Positions 52,770 to 62,623 of a DNA stretch of 64,000 nt are shown piece by piece; the stretch's first letter is position 1; each line of letters starts with the position of its first letter. A model generated the notes under the pieces. It was given only the letters and a program-made list of their open reading frames with translations, was not told the origin of the DNA and ran no database searches. A program made the translations under genes and the position numbers. The DNA is from Fibrobacter sp. UWB2 (GTDB lineage Bacteria; Fibrobacterota; Fibrobacteria; Fibrobacterales; Fibrobacteraceae): assembly GCF_002210425.1 (NCBI RefSeq), contig NZ_MWQK01000001.1, forward strand, positions 248,001-312,000, read 5' to 3'.

Positions 52770-53912
52770 ATGGCTGAAAAACGAGATTATTACGAAGTTT
52801 TGGGCGTCGGCAAGGACGCGAGTGCTGACGAGATCAAGCACGCGTACAAGAAGCTTGCCATCAAGTACCACCCGGACAAGAATCCGGGCGACAAGGAAGC
52901 CGAAGAGAAGTTCAAGGAGGCTGCCGAGGCCTACGACGTGCTCAGCAACCCCGAAAAGCGTAAACAGTACGACCAGTTCGGCTTTAACGCCCCCGGTGGC
53001 GGTTTTGGTGGCGGCGGATTCGGCGGTCAGGGATTCAGTTTCGAGGATATTTTCTCGAACTTTGGCGATATTTTCGGTGGCGGATTCGGTGGTTTTGGCG
53101 GCAGCCGTCGTGGCGGTCGCAAGGCCGGGCCTCCGCGCGGAAACGATTTGCAGATCAAGGTGGCGCTCAGCTACAAGGAAATCTTCGAGGGCTGCACCAA
53201 GAAGGTTCGCCTGAAACGCTACACGCCGTGCACGGAATGTAACGGCAATGGCGGCCAGGACATCAAGGAATGCAGCACCTGCCATGGAACGGGTCGTGTG
53301 CGCCGCTCTACGGGCGGATTTTTCCAGATGATTACCGAGAGCGCCTGCCCCACCTGTAACGGCATGGGTGAAGTTATCGCGAAACCGTGTAGCAACTGCC
53401 ATGGCGAAGGCCGTGTGCAGGAAACGGAAGAGATTTCCATCAAGATTCCGGCGGGCGTTGCCGAGGGCCAGTACCTGAACCTGCGCGGCGAAGGCAACTG
53501 CGGCCCCCGTGGCGGTGCCTGCGGCGACTTGCTGGTGGTGATTGCCGAAAAGCCCGATGACTTCTTCAGCCGCGAAGGCGACGACTTGCACTGCGAAGTC
53601 AAGGTGCCTATCCACAAACTGGTCCTTGGCGGGACTCAGCGCATTCCGACGCTTGACGGTAAAGAGGTGCAGATCAAGATTGCCGCTGGCACTCAGGCTG
53701 GCAGCGTTCTCCGTCTGCGCGATCAGGGCTTGTGGCCTCTCAAGAAACAGGGCGATCGCGGAAGCCTCTACGTGCAAATTGGCGTGGACATTCCGAAGGA
53801 CATCTCCCGCGAAGAGAAAGAGCTTTACCAGAAGCTCGCTGAACTCCGCAAGGACAAGGAAACCGCCCAAGAAGAATCCTTCCTTGAAAAGATGAAGAAT
53901 CTGTTCAAGTAA
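52770..53912 (+). CDS. dnaJ: Chaperone DnaJ (Hsp40)
   Basis: The 380-residue protein is a type I DnaJ. The J-domain at residues 1-70 has the HPD motif in [12 protein letters not shown] Gly/Phe-rich region covers about 72-115. Four zinc repeats follow: [24 protein letters not shown] and CSNCHGEG. The C-terminal substrate domains come last. It stimulates DnaK ATPase and delivers substrates. It follows dnaK on the same strand. Confidence 0.98.
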   Translation: MAEKRDYYEVLGVGKDASADEIKHAYKKLAIKYHPDKNPGDKEAEEKFKEAAEAYDVLSNPEKRKQYDQFGFNAPGGGFGGGGFGGQGFSFEDIFSNFGDIFGGGFGGFGGSRRGGRKAGPPRGNDLQIKVALSYKEIFEGCTKKVRLKRYTPCTECNGNGGQDIKECSTCHGTGRVRRSTGGFFQMITESACPTCNGMGEVIAKPCSNCHGEGRVQETEEISIKIPAGVAEGQYLNLRGEGNCGPRGGACGDLLVVIAEKPDDFFSREGDDLHCEVKVPIHKLVLGGTQRIPTLDGKEVQIKIAAGTQAGSVLRLRDQGLWPLKKQGDRGSLYVQIGVDIPKDISREEKELYQKLAELRKDKETAQEESFLEKMKNLFK

Positions 53913-53917
53913 GGGCT

Positions 53918-53945
53918 TGTCATCCTGAGCGAAGTCGAAGGATCC
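53918..53945 (+). repeat. Dispersed repeat (GTCATCCTGAGC family), short form
   Basis: TGTCATCCTGAGCGAAGTCG runs on to AAGGATCC. This is the simplest copy, lacking the internal hairpin of the others. Confidence 0.85.
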
Positions 53946-53952
53946 AGTAATC

Positions 53953-53986
53953 TCCCGAACGTTCAAAAAAGCGTTCGGGATTTTTT
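53953..53986 (+). terminator. dnaJ terminator
   Basis: TCCCGAACG and CGTTCGGGA pair around a 10-nt loop and are followed by six T residues. Confidence 0.9.
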
Positions 53987-54051
53987 ATAGTAACACATTT
54001 CCGCTCCTTAGGTGTTTAATAAGTAAAAGCTTAGAAAGCACATGCAAAATA

Positions 54052-54088
54052 TGTCATTGCGAACGTCGCAGAAGCGCGGCAATCTCGA
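54052..54088 (+). repeat. Dispersed repeat (GTCATTGCGA family)
   Basis: It begins TGTCATTGCGAACG and ends CGGCAATCTCG. A related copy is at about 31798-31838 in the other orientation. Confidence 0.65.
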
Positions 54089-54121
54089 ATAGCTTTTATG
54101 AATTTATTAAGGAGTCCGAAA

Positions 54122-54709
54122 TTGAAGTACGTTATTTTGAATGCAAGCCCTCGCCCGAATAGCAATATCAGCCAAATGCTTGGAATTGTTCGCAATGAAC
54201 TGTTGGCCTGCGGCGACAGAGTCCTTTACATCGATGTTTGCAAATTGCAATTCCGCGCGTGCATCGGCTGTATGAAATGCCGTAGCACACATGACTGTGT
54301 TATGCCTAATGATGATGCCAAGCAAGTGCTACGACTCGTACAAGATTGCGATGCGCTAATTGTAGGTTCTCCGTGCTATTGGGGCAACATGACGGGGCAA
54401 CTCAAAATGCTTTTTGACCGCTGGGTTTATGGCATGATGGACCATAGCGAAAGCGGCTATCCAATTCCGCTTCTCAAAGGCAAAAAGGCTGTCATTATCA
54501 CCACCTGCTCTACCCCATGGCCGTTCAACATTTTATTCAAGCAATCTGCAGGTACTGTTCGTGCACTCAAGGAAGTTCTTTGCTGGAGCGGATTCAAGAT
54601 TGCTGGCGTTCTGCAAAAAGGCGGCACACTCAAGAACAAAGAACTCACCTCACGTGAAATCGCCAAATGCCGTAGCTTTGCAAACAAGCTTCATCATAAG
54701 GAATCGTAA
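54122..54709 (+). CDS. Flavodoxin-fold NAD(P)H-dependent oxidoreductase, TTG start
   Basis: The 195-residue protein begins MKYVILNASPRPNSNISQML, the FMN-binding loop of the family, when read from the TTG at 54122. AAGGAG stands seven bases before it, and an upstream ATG would read through that site. CIGCMKCRSTHDCVMPNDD is a Cys-rich loop shared with iron-sulfur-flavoprotein-like members. The second FMN loop is in VGSPCYWGNMTGQLKMLFDRW. It probably reduces a small electrophile or quinone; the substrate is unknown. It is monocistronic. Confidence 0.85.
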   Translation: MKYVILNASPRPNSNISQMLGIVRNELLACGDRVLYIDVCKLQFRACIGCMKCRSTHDCVMPNDDAKQVLRLVQDCDALIVGSPCYWGNMTGQLKMLFDRWVYGMMDHSESGYPIPLLKGKKAVIITTCSTPWPFNILFKQSAGTVRALKEVLCWSGFKIAGVLQKGGTLKNKELTSREIAKCRSFANKLHHKES

Positions 54710-54724
54710 AGTTTAATGCAAAAA

Positions 54725-54753
54725 ACAAATCCCCGCATTCGCGAGGATTTTTA
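54725..54753. terminator. Bidirectional terminator
   Basis: AATCC and GGATT outer and GC/GC inner pairs enclose ATTC, with A6 to the left and TTTTT to the right. It serves the oxidoreductase and the convergent GH30_5 gene. Confidence 0.75.
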
Positions 54754-54755
54754 AG

Positions 54756-56780
54756 TTAATTGAATTTTTTCTGATAAACGGTCTTCCCAGCGCTCTTGAT
54801 TCGCACAATTAACGGCGTTTTCGCCAAGTGCGCGACAGGCACAACTGCAGAACCATCAATGGAGCGACGCATCAGGAGTACACCTTGCAAGTCGTGTATT
54901 GTGAGCTGTAGCGGCGCATTCACAGACAGCGAGGACATCCCAGACTTCCCGACATTCCACGCTGCATTCCCAGCGTTCACTAGCAGGTCTCCCCCGCTTC
55001 TCGTGACCGAAACTTTCGCAGCACTTTGCGCGACTCTCGAAGCAATTCGCGTTGTGCCAGGATTCGACTTTTCCGGTTCTACATACGGATGCTCCGGATC
55101 ATCGACGATGACCTTGATGTCGACCGTACTTTCGCAGCCATACGGATTCACGTACGTTCCCGTGTAAATACCGCTACTTTGCCATTGCATATTCTTGAAG
55201 CGCACTTCACGACCCAAGTAATAGAAGTCATTCGGACCTTTCCACGTCCAGCGGCCGCCATCGTACGGATGCGGGCCAATCACAAGCGAATCGCCGGGAT
55301 TCACCTTGACTTCGGTTGTCTCATTCCATCCGCCATCGTGAATCTTTGCATACGGAATAATTGAGCTAGCTTCGCATGCGCCGCCAGTTGCATTTTCAAT
55401 GACCATAGTAACAATGGATTGCGCACCTGCAGTGACCGTAATTGCATTGTTCGTAACGTCAATATCAGAATCGGCTTTGAGCGCAGCCGGTAGCGTAAAG
55501 CGATGAACTTTAGCCTTCTTACCAATCGTCGTAAAATTGCTCAAGTCAAACGTGTATTTTGCATCGCTAGAGCCCGTATTCAGCACCACTAGCACAAGCG
55601 AGCTATCTTCGCGAATGGCGGCAAGTGTGTTGCTGTTGTCACTATCGATAAAGCGAGAACCCGGTCGAATTGCACGGCTAAACGCGGCGTGCATATAGAA
55701 TCGCGGCGCATAAGAGAATGTCTGCTTCTTATGGTCAACAGCAATGGTGCGCCAGTTCTCGGCAGGGTCTGAAAGTTGCCAATCGACCCAAGCGCTCGCA
55801 TGCATATCGCGGAGGTCATGCAATATCACATCCGCCATCCAAAGCGTAATATCGAGACTTCCACTGCGGTGGAGCGGTCCCGATTCGGATTGCCAAACGC
55901 GCTTGTCTGCGGCAAACGCTGCATTGTAAAGCTTTGCGCGGGAATCGTAACCGGAATAGCTATGCGTATTCACCTGGAACATGTAAGAACGTGCTTCGGC
56001 ACTATAGCTATTGAAACGCGCCAAAGCGTCGCCAATGTTCGATTCGTCGGCCGCACTCACGGAAGTTGCAGGGAACAGACCTTTCGCTTTGAGAGCCTTG
56101 CCAAGCTCCACAATCATTTCAGATTGCTTGTTCTTGAAGCCGCAGCCTTCCTGATCGCCGTTAGCTTTCCACCAGCCTGCACTTGGCTCGTTGAACGGCT
56201 CAATCGTGCGGAATGTGATGCCCCATTCATCCTTGAAGTGCTTAGCGACTTCGGAGAGGTAATCGGCGAAATCGTCAAAGTAATCGGACTTGAGATTGTC
56301 GGCGCCATTGACACCGCCCGAAACACAACCGCTATTTGTCATCCACCACGGAGGGGAATTCGAGAACGCTTCGAAAATCGGGTCTTTCGCCATTTTTGCA
56401 AGAGCAAATGCGATGTTGCGCTGGTTCGGATCTGCCGTCCAGTCGTAATCGCCTTTTTCCGTTGGCTTGTAGCCGGGAACCGCGGCTCCCCCATCGCCCT
56501 TGGTCAAATGGTTATGACCGGGCTGATCGCCTCCACCGATGTTGTAGCGGAAAATATTGTAGCCAAGACCCGTGTCCGGATCGGCCACGGCACCCAAAAG
56601 TTTTGTGTAGTTCGCCTTGTCCCAACCACCGGCGAGTTCTGCCCACCAACAAAGACTTGTCCCCCAGCCTTCAAAAAGCTGGTATTTTTTGCCCGGATCC
56701 ACAACGACCTTCGTCTGGGCCTGGGCGGCACCGCAAGCGAGTGCAGCAGCTGTTGCAACAAAAATCAATTTACTCTTCAA
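54756..56780 (-). CDS. Secreted GH30 subfamily 5-like endo-beta-1,6-galactanase
   Basis: The 674-residue protein starts with a signal peptide (ending GAAQA). The catalytic domain has YNIFRYNIGGGDQPGHNHL, AFSNSPPWWMTNSGC, the acid/base Glu in TIEPFNEPSAGW and the nucleophile Glu in VWQSESGPLH, the pattern of GH30_5 galactanases. A beta-domain follows to about residue 460. An Ig-like module (VKVNPGDSLVIGPHPYDGG ... SGIYTGTYVNPYGCESTVDIKV) comes next, then a linker and a C-terminal module (LTIHDLQGVLLMRRSI ... KTPLIVRIKSAGKTVYQKKF) resembling a secretion/sorting domain. It would trim beta-1,6-galactan side chains of arabinogalactan in plant cell walls. Confidence 0.88.
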   Translation of the reverse strand: MKSKLIFVATAAALACGAAQAQTKVVVDPGKKYQLFEGWGTSLCWWAELAGGWDKANYTKLLGAVADPDTGLGYNIFRYNIGGGDQPGHNHLTKGDGGAAVPGYKPTEKGDYDWTADPNQRNIAFALAKMAKDPIFEAFSNSPPWWMTNSGCVSGGVNGADNLKSDYFDDFADYLSEVAKHFKDEWGITFRTIEPFNEPSAGWWKANGDQEGCGFKNKQSEMIVELGKALKAKGLFPATSVSAADESNIGDALARFNSYSAEARSYMFQVNTHSYSGYDSRAKLYNAAFAADKRVWQSESGPLHRSGSLDITLWMADVILHDLRDMHASAWVDWQLSDPAENWRTIAVDHKKQTFSYAPRFYMHAAFSRAIRPGSRFIDSDNSNTLAAIREDSSLVLVVLNTGSSDAKYTFDLSNFTTIGKKAKVHRFTLPAALKADSDIDVTNNAITVTAGAQSIVTMVIENATGGACEASSIIPYAKIHDGGWNETTEVKVNPGDSLVIGPHPYDGGRWTWKGPNDFYYLGREVRFKNMQWQSSGIYTGTYVNPYGCESTVDIKVIVDDPEHPYVEPEKSNPGTTRIASRVAQSAAKVSVTRSGGDLLVNAGNAAWNVGKSGMSSLSVNAPLQLTIHDLQGVLLMRRSIDGSAVVPVAHLAKTPLIVRIKSAGKTVYQKKFN

Positions 56781-56911
56781 TTTCTCAACCCCATGTCTCG
56801 GCGCATTTCAAAGTGCGTAGTTCATTACTCTCTAAAAATCCATTATTTTATGGAAAAACGGATACCCCAATACAAAAAATTATTGACTAATTGTCATTTT
56901 CCAGTCCACAC

Positions 56912-56947
56912 GAAAAAAGAACCCGCTTCGCAAGGAGGCGGGCTCTC
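56912..56947 (-). terminator. coaX/thiE terminator
   Basis: On the minus strand GAGCCCGCC and GCGGGTTC pair around a 10-nt loop and are followed by TTTTTTCG. Confidence 0.8.
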
Positions 56948-56978
56948 GATACACCATCTACAATTTTCACTAAAGAGA

Positions 56979-57803
56979 TTATTCTTCTGCATCCTTGTCG
57001 ATGACTTCGGCCGCAGAATCCCCGCGAAGGGCCACCAGGCGAATGCCGTCAAGCGTCAGGTAAGGATCGTAAGTATCGATAATCTTGGTATGGCTTGCAA
57101 TCGTGCGACCCCAACCACCCGTTGCAAAAACAGGGATGTTCTTTTTGCCCATTTCCTGTTTAATTTTGGCAACTAGAGTTTCAAGTTCTGCCATGAAGCC
57201 GAACAAAAGACCTGCTCGGATAGCGTCATCGGTGTTATTGGCGATGAGGTGCTTTGGCCATTCAATGCTCACCGGTAAGAGTCTTGCCGCTTTTTGCGTA
57301 AGGACATCAAGGCTTGCGCTAATGCCCGGAATAATGATGCCGCCCGCAAAACCGCCATCTTTCATTACGTCAAACGTCGTTGCTGTACCCATGTCAATCA
57401 CAATGGCATCTGTGTATCCGCGTTCCTTGAGGGCAATGACATTGCAAAGACGGTCGGCACCAAGCGTGCTCGGGTTCGGGTATGCAATCGGGCAATTGAG
57501 GCAGTTCGAAGAACTCACCACCTGCACCGGGCGCTTCAAAAGCGTCTGCAGGGCTTTGACCCACGGACGTTCAAGCGATGGCACCACAGTCGAAAGCCCA
57601 ACGTGCGTTACGGATTCAAGCTTGATTTTCGAAAGATGAATGAGGCCTCCCACACGGTTCATCACTTCGTCAGAAGTCGTTTCTTTGCGGGTGGTAAGTC
57701 TCCAGTGATCGACAACTTTGTCGCCCTTGTAAATGCCGAGGACGGTGTGCGAGTTGCCTACATCGACTACAAACGACAAGGAGTGCTTTAAATTCTTTTT
57801 CAT
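56979..57803 (-). CDS. coaX: Type III pantothenate kinase
   Basis: CoaX phosphorylates pantothenate, the first step to coenzyme A. The 274-residue protein begins with SFVVDVGNSHTVLGIYKG, the ATP-binding Asp loop of the ASKHA fold. YPNPSTLGADRLCN with the catalytic Asp, IVIDMGTATTFDVM and GGFAGGIIIPGI follow. The length is normal. It is 15 nt downstream of thiE and probably co-transcribed. It uses a monovalent cation and resists feedback in known members. Confidence 0.94.
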   Translation of the reverse strand: MKKNLKHSLSFVVDVGNSHTVLGIYKGDKVVDHWRLTTRKETTSDEVMNRVGGLIHLSKIKLESVTHVGLSTVVPSLERPWVKALQTLLKRPVQVVSSSNCLNCPIAYPNPSTLGADRLCNVIALKERGYTDAIVIDMGTATTFDVMKDGGFAGGIIIPGISASLDVLTQKAARLLPVSIEWPKHLIANNTDDAIRAGLLFGFMAELETLVAKIKQEMGKKNIPVFATGGWGRTIASHTKIIDTYDPYLTLDGIRLVALRGDSAAEVIDKDAEE

Positions 57804-57818
57804 CGGGAATAAAAATAG

Positions 57819-58451
57819 CTATTTATTCAAATTCAAAAATGCGTCTTTCAGTTCACGCGTTGCTTTTTCTGGATCAGGCGCTTTCATAATGGCAGATACT
57901 GCGCAAATGCCCGAGATCCCAGAGTCCTTGAGAACATCGATATTATCCTTGTTGAGCCCGCCAATGGCGTTTACGTTGATTGGCACGGCCTTTACAATGG
58001 CCTTGAGCGTATCGACACTGGTGAGGATTGTTACCACCTTTGTCGTTGTCGGGTAAATTGCACCGACTCCCAAATAATCGGCGCCCTGTTCGTATGCTTC
58101 CAATGCCTGCGGAACAGTCTTTGTCGTCGCTCCAATTATCTTGTCTGCACCCATCAACTTACGTGCGATTTTTACCGGCATATCCGTCTGCCCGACATGC
58201 ACTCCTTCTGCATCAATGGAGAGCGCCACATCGACACGGTCATCGATGATAAGCGGAATGTTGTAACGCTTTGTTACTTCGTGTGTAGCTTGCGCTAGTT
58301 CCATGTATTCGCGTGTGGAACGATTCTTTTCACGAAGCTGGATCAGCGTTGCTCCACCTTTGCAAGCCGCCTCTACAGTAGGCAAAAAACGTTCTGTGGG
58401 CACGCTAGTGCTATCCGTAATGAAATAGAGCGTAGTATCAAGATTTTTCAT
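57819..58451 (-). CDS. thiE: Thiamine-phosphate synthase
   Basis: ThiE joins the thiazole and pyrimidine halves into thiamine monophosphate. The 210-residue TIM barrel has QLREKNRSTREYMELA, LIIDDRVDVALSIDAEGVHVGQTDMP, and VGAIYPTTTK for phosphate binding. The gene lies apart from the thiS-thiF-thiG-thiH operon and lacks a visible TPP riboswitch. It is followed by coaX. Confidence 0.95.
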   Translation of the reverse strand: MKNLDTTLYFITDSTSVPTERFLPTVEAACKGGATLIQLREKNRSTREYMELAQATHEVTKRYNIPLIIDDRVDVALSIDAEGVHVGQTDMPVKIARKLMGADKIIGATTKTVPQALEAYEQGADYLGVGAIYPTTTKVVTILTSVDTLKAIVKAVPINVNAIGGLNKDNIDVLKDSGISGICAVSAIMKAPDPEKATRELKDAFLNLNK

Positions 58452-58629
58452 GTTTTTAAAGGTAGAAAAAAATGCTCTAGTTTGGAATAGAACACCTTAA
58501 AGCTTGAAATCTGTGCGATTTCTCACGTTTATTACATTTTTATCACAGAAATATGTCGCAGGTCGTTTTAGTTATCTATTTTTATAAAAAACCGGGACGA
58601 AAAGTCCTACAGACATATGGAGCGATACT

Positions 58630-59439
58630 ATGAAACCGATGAATTCAAAGAGGGGTATTACCCTCATGGAGCTTATGGTGGTTATCGCAATTATGGGCAT
58701 CCTCTCCACCGTAGCAGTACCTAAGCTCTTCGGGGCAGGCGAAAAGGCTCGCGAAAAAATTGACCTGATGAAGCTTTATGACCTCAGAAACGCTATCAAC
58801 TTAGCGCTTATTGAGGATATTGGAGCTATGGAAACTTACGATCCTGTTTATGGCGTCGATAGAGCCAGTTTGTCAAACCGCCTTAATACGGCGCTTGCTT
58901 CTGATGCGGGTGCAACTTTATTTGTGATGGAATTGCACCAAAATTATTCAATGAACGTACAAGGAAGTCATGGTGAGGCTAATGACAAATACACATACAA
59001 AGATTCAAAAGGAAAAAGCTATACAATCAATCTTAACGTGTGCCAAATGATTGGTGATGCCGGTACATTCTATTCTGCACTTAAGCAGGCGAACTTTGAT
59101 GGTGTTGCCGAAATTATTGCAGCAAGACTATCAAATAACGTTAATAACTACAAGAATGGAGGCGATACGTACACGGCTTATCAGTATAAAAGCTCTAGAG
59201 GTACTTTTTACCGCACGACGCCCAAAAAACAGCTATTCCAAAGTAAAGCTCTTAACATAGGACCGATTGACGACAACACTCGTTATACGTTGAATATTCG
59301 TTGGACGAGTCCTGATGATCCTTATTCTGTTGAAGTCTTTCTTAGTCCAAATAAAGGTACATGGGAAACGGCTTATATGTCAGACAACGGAACGTGTTTC
59401 TCGACCTATGGCAGCAGAGGATGTTCGAAGAAGAATTAA
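58630..59439 (+). CDS. Type IV pilin/pseudopilin-like protein
   Basis: The 269-residue protein has a short basic leader and a prepilin cleavage site, MNSKRG then ITLMELMVVIAIMGILSTVAVPKLF, with Glu at position +5 of the mature N-terminus. The remaining 230 residues form a large globular head, longer than in major pilins, with Cys residues in the last third (DNGTCFSTYGSRGCSK). It is probably a minor pilin or type II secretion pseudopilin, or a Fibrobacter adhesion pilin. It stands alone between thiE and thiH. The leader RNA has a small GGAC/GTCC hairpin near 58590-58605. Confidence 0.85.
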   Translation: MKPMNSKRGITLMELMVVIAIMGILSTVAVPKLFGAGEKAREKIDLMKLYDLRNAINLALIEDIGAMETYDPVYGVDRASLSNRLNTALASDAGATLFVMELHQNYSMNVQGSHGEANDKYTYKDSKGKSYTINLNVCQMIGDAGTFYSALKQANFDGVAEIIAARLSNNVNNYKNGGDTYTAYQYKSSRGTFYRTTPKKQLFQSKALNIGPIDDNTRYTLNIRWTSPDDPYSVEVFLSPNKGTWETAYMSDNGTCFSTYGSRGCSKKN

Positions 59440-59444
59440 TTAAG

Positions 59445-59477
59445 AAATGCCTCGGATAATTCCGAGGCATTTTTCTT
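59445..59477. terminator. Bidirectional terminator after the pilin gene
   Basis: AAATGCCTCGGA and TCCGAGGCATTT pair around TAAT and are followed by TTTTTC. Confidence 0.9.
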
Positions 59478-59512
59478 TTTAATAGTTCGTTAAGAAAAGC
59501 GCCGACGATGCT

Positions 59513-60775
59513 TTACACGTACAAGTAATCGTTCAGCACGGGTTGCATACCTTCGCTGCTCATGTCGGCGTACATCTTGTCGATGCTGCGGCCGTCATTG
59601 ATTTCGAACTGTTCGTCGCCGCCTTTCCCATCATCGTGACCACTGTATTTGCTTTCGTGGTCGCCGATGCCGGTAGAGACGCCTGCGGAAATCTTCGTGG
59701 CGGCAATTTTCACGATGCCATTGCGGAATTCCTTGCTTTCGCGGCTAGATACTGTGATGCCCACGAACGGGAGGAAGATGCGGTAGGCGCAAAGCACCTG
59801 GCAGAGTTCCTTTTCGTGAACGTCAAGCGGGCTGATTTTTTCGTTGTTCACAATCGGACGGAGACGCGGACAGCTGAGGCTCATTTCGGCATGCGGATAC
59901 TTCTTTTGTAAGTAGTAAACGTGCAGGGCACTGGCGAGAGCGTCACGGCGGAAGTCCGAAAGTCCAAGAAGTGCCGAAAATCCGCAGCCGCGCATGCCAC
60001 CCATGAGGGCGCGTTCCTGAGAATCAAAGCGGTACGGGAACACGCGCTTGTGACCAAGCAAGTGAAGTTGTTCGTAACGCTTGCGGTCATACGTTTCCTG
60101 GAATACCGTCACGTAATCGACACCGCATTCATGCAGATACTTGTATTCGTCGACATTTACCGGGTAAACTTCAACGCCTACGAGTTTGAAGTACTTGCGG
60201 GCAAGCTTGCAAGCTTCACCGATGTATTCGACACTGCTTTTGGCGCGGCTTTCGCCTGTGAGCAACAAGACTTCTTCCATGCCACTGTCGGCGATGACCT
60301 TCATCTCGTGCTCAATCTGTTCCATGTTCAACTGCATACGCTTGATGTGATTGTAGCAGTTGAAACCGCAATAGACGCAGTAGTTTTCGCAATAGTTCGC
60401 GATGTAGAGCGGCGTAAAGAGATAAACGTTGTTGCCGAAATGGCGGCCTGTCTCAATCTTAGCCTTGGCAGCCATCTGTTCGAGGAACGGAGCTGCAGCA
60501 GGAGAAAGCAAAGCCTTGAAATCTTCAATAGAGCAAGTGTCGTGCTGCAAGGCGAATTGCACATCGCGTGCGGTGTACTTGGAAGCATCATAGCTTTCAA
60601 ATGCATCAAGAACCTTGTCGCGAATGTCGGAGTGAATCACTTCCATTCCCGGCAAGTATTCCATGATGTCCGTACGGACAGACGGATCCGTTTCAATTCT
60701 GTGCTTGCGTTCTAGAGCCGCCGGCGAGAGATTTCCAGAATCAAAAAAGTAATTGTTGTCTTTGCGTTCAGCCAT
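59513..60775 (-). CDS. thiH: 2-iminoacetate synthase (radical SAM)
   Basis: ThiH cleaves tyrosine to dehydroglycine for the thiazole ring, the anaerobic alternative to ThiO. This agrees with the strict anaerobic life of Fibrobacter. The 420-residue protein has the cluster motif CENYCVYCGFNCYN (C-x3-C-x2-C) near residue 132, LLTGESRAKS for SAM binding, and VTVFQETYDRKRYEQLH. It is the last gene of thiS-thiF-thiG-thiH, one base after the thiG stop. Confidence 0.95.
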   Translation of the reverse strand: MAERKDNNYFFDSGNLSPAALERKHRIETDPSVRTDIMEYLPGMEVIHSDIRDKVLDAFESYDASKYTARDVQFALQHDTCSIEDFKALLSPAAAPFLEQMAAKAKIETGRHFGNNVYLFTPLYIANYCENYCVYCGFNCYNHIKRMQLNMEQIEHEMKVIADSGMEEVLLLTGESRAKSSVEYIGEACKLARKYFKLVGVEVYPVNVDEYKYLHECGVDYVTVFQETYDRKRYEQLHLLGHKRVFPYRFDSQERALMGGMRGCGFSALLGLSDFRRDALASALHVYYLQKKYPHAEMSLSCPRLRPIVNNEKISPLDVHEKELCQVLCAYRIFLPFVGITVSSRESKEFRNGIVKIAATKISAGVSTGIGDHESKYSGHDDGKGGDEQFEINDGRSIDKMYADMSSEGMQPVLNDYLYV

Positions 60776-60776
60776 C

Positions 60777-61547
60777 TTAATCCCTCAAGAATCCTGTAAG
60801 CGGATCGGATGCCGATGCACCACGGGAAAGCACTCGGCCAAGCCCGGCGAGGTAAGCCTTGCGGCCCGCTTCAATGGCGAGCTTGAATGCAGATGCCATC
60901 TGCGTAATGTCGCCCGCTGTTGCAAGAGCGGTATTTGCCATAATGGCGGCTGCGCCCATTTCCATGGCAGCACAAGCTTCGGACGGTTTACCGATGCCAG
61001 CATCCACGATAATCGGGAGTTCAATTTCGTCAATCAAAATTTGGATAAATTCTTTTGTGCAAAGTCCCTTGTTCGAACCAATCGGCGATGCAAGCGGCAT
61101 CACGGCGGCAGCACCGGCATTCACGAGGTCGCGAGCCACGTTCAAATCCGGGTACATGTAAGGCATCACCACAAAGCCTTCCTTTGCAAGCGTTTCGGTG
61201 GCCTTGATCGTTTCGGCATTGTCCGGGAGCAAGTACTTGGTATCGCGCATGATTTCGATTTTCACGAAGTCGCCGCAACCGAGTTCACGGGAGAGTCTTG
61301 CGATGCGGACTGCTTCTTCGGCATTGCGGGCGCCCGATGTGTTCGGCAAAAGCGTGACGTTTTTCGGAATGTAGTCGAGGATGTTTTCGTGTTCCTTCGT
61401 GTTTGCACGGCGAACGGCAAGCGTTACAATTTGAGCGCCCGCATCCTTGACCGCAGCTTCAATGAGCTTGAGGGAATACTTTCCAGAACCGAGAATAAAA
61501 CGAGAATCAAATTCATGACCGCCAATAACAAGTTTGTCAGAATTCAT
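60777..61547 (-). CDS. thiG: Thiazole synthase
   Basis: ThiG builds the thiazole phosphate from deoxyxylulose phosphate, dehydroglycine and ThiS thiocarboxylate. The 256-residue TIM barrel has [52 protein letters not shown], and the phosphate-binding [12 protein letters not shown]. The ATG at 61547 has AAGGA eight bases upstream; an ATG two codons earlier has it too close. The gene sits between thiF and thiH. Confidence 0.95.
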   Translation of the reverse strand: MNSDKLVIGGHEFDSRFILGSGKYSLKLIEAAVKDAGAQIVTLAVRRANTKEHENILDYIPKNVTLLPNTSGARNAEEAVRIARLSRELGCGDFVKIEIMRDTKYLLPDNAETIKATETLAKEGFVVMPYMYPDLNVARDLVNAGAAAVMPLASPIGSNKGLCTKEFIQILIDEIELPIIVDAGIGKPSEACAAMEMGAAAIMANTALATAGDITQMASAFKLAIEAGRKAYLAGLGRVLSRGASASDPLTGFLRD

Positions 61548-61563
61548 TTGCATGTCCTTTATG

Positions 61564-62208
61564 TTAAACTTCTAGACCGGCAATAATCCGGATAATCGTG
61601 AGCGCCTCATGCGCTGCGCAAATCTGCACGCGAGGAGCGAGGAGTGCAAGTCCTTGAGTCACGTCGCTCTTGCCATCGCCACAGAGGTAAAAATGTTTTG
61701 AAATCTTACGCGTCTTGATAGAATTCGCATCATCCGTGCCAGCCATTCCAGAGGCGGCAACGAGATACTTTTGCGGATACTTCTCAAGCACAGCGTTTAC
61801 AAGCATCGACTTTGTTTCGGGATTGTCGAACGCTTCGCATACAACATCGGCATTTGCCACGAACTTGTCGATGTTTTCTTCCGTGATTTTTTCATCGTAC
61901 GCTTCAAGCTTTGTGTAAGGTGCTATTTCTTTCAAATTTTCGACGAGTGCAAACGCTTTAGGCTCTCCGACTTGAGATGCCTTGTACTGCTGGCGTTGCA
62001 AGTTCGTCACGTCAACACGGTCAAAATCCACGAGAATGAGCTTCTTGATGCCTGCGCGAGCGAGATTGATGGCGACGTTTGAGCCGAGTCCACCTACACC
62101 ACAGATGGCAACTGTGGCCTGTTCCAATTTTTGAACAATTTCTTCGCCTTGCTTTTGTACGAGTGCGCGTCGGAACTCTTCCCTGCTCGGGATTCGAACG
62201 CTTTCCAT
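61564..62208 (-). CDS. thiF: ThiS adenylyltransferase
   Basis: ThiF adenylates the C-terminal Gly of ThiS so that sulfur can be loaded. The 214-residue E1-like protein has the nucleotide loop [40 protein letters not shown] and the Arg/Asp residues typical of the family. The final Cys-zinc cluster of longer MoeB/ThiF proteins is not seen, as in the shorter anaerobe form. Its ATG overlaps the thiS stop by one base (TGATG). Confidence 0.92.
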   Translation of the reverse strand: MESVRIPSREEFRRALVQKQGEEIVQKLEQATVAICGVGGLGSNVAINLARAGIKKLILVDFDRVDVTNLQRQQYKASQVGEPKAFALVENLKEIAPYTKLEAYDEKITEENIDKFVANADVVCEAFDNPETKSMLVNAVLEKYPQKYLVAASGMAGTDDANSIKTRKISKHFYLCGDGKSDVTQGLALLAPRVQICAAHEALTIIRIIAGLEV

Positions 62209-62414
62209 CACCCGCCTCCAACAAAGTTCACAACTTCGACGACATCCCCCGCTTCGAGGACGACCTCAGCATACTTTGATTTGGGGACGATTTCCAAATT
62301 GCGCTCAACGGCGATGCGCTTTGTATCGTAATTTGCGGACGCCAAATATTCGGCAATGGTCATGCCTGCCGCTGCGACGTTTTCACCGTTGATTTTGACT
62401 GGATTTGAGTTCAA
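62208..62414 (-). CDS. thiS: Sulfur carrier protein ThiS, TTG start
   Basis: The 68-residue ubiquitin-like protein ends in the required Gly-Gly (VVEVVNFVGGG). The N-terminal KINGENVAAAGMTIAEYLAS is the usual strand-helix of ThiS. Translation begins at TTG; GGGAGG five bases upstream is the last part of the TPP aptamer. It is the first gene of the thiazole operon. Confidence 0.93.
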   Translation of the reverse strand: MNSNPVKINGENVAAAGMTIAEYLASANYDTKRIAVERNLEIVPKSKYAEVVLEAGDVVEVVNFVGGG

Positions 62415-62420
62415 TGGAAC

Positions 62421-62505
62421 CTCCCTACGTTGGCATTATCCAAATCAGGTTCGGTCGAAGTTTTCAACTTCCTCTCAGCCCGTTTTACGAGCTCCCGTAA
62501 GCGTC
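62421..62505 (-). ncRNA. TPP riboswitch
   Basis: On the minus strand the conserved TPP aptamer elements are present in order: ACGGGAGC, GGGCTGAGAGG, GACCGAACCTGA, TTGGATAATGCCAACG and TAGGGAGG. The end of the aptamer contains the GGGAGG ribosome site of thiS, so TPP binding probably blocks translation initiation. Confidence 0.95.
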
Positions 62506-62573
62506 ATAAAATTAACTATTGGAGATGTATTTGGCAACTAACTTGGGGCTTTGCCACGCTTTTTCTAAAAGCA

Positions 62574-62604
62574 AAAATGCTCCGCAAGCGCGGAGCATTT
62601 TCAA
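62574..62604. terminator. Terminator between the Lys-rich protein gene and the thi leader
   Basis: AAATGCTCCGC and GCGGAGCATTT pair around AAGC with flanking A and T runs. Confidence 0.85.
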
Positions 62605-62623
62605 AAGATTTTGAGAAGTAAGA

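Noticed and set aside
58560-58625. Cyclic di-GMP (GEMM-I) riboswitch before the pilin gene
   Set aside because: A GGGACGAAAAGTCC hairpin resembles part of the motif, but the leader is too short and the second conserved stem is not visible.
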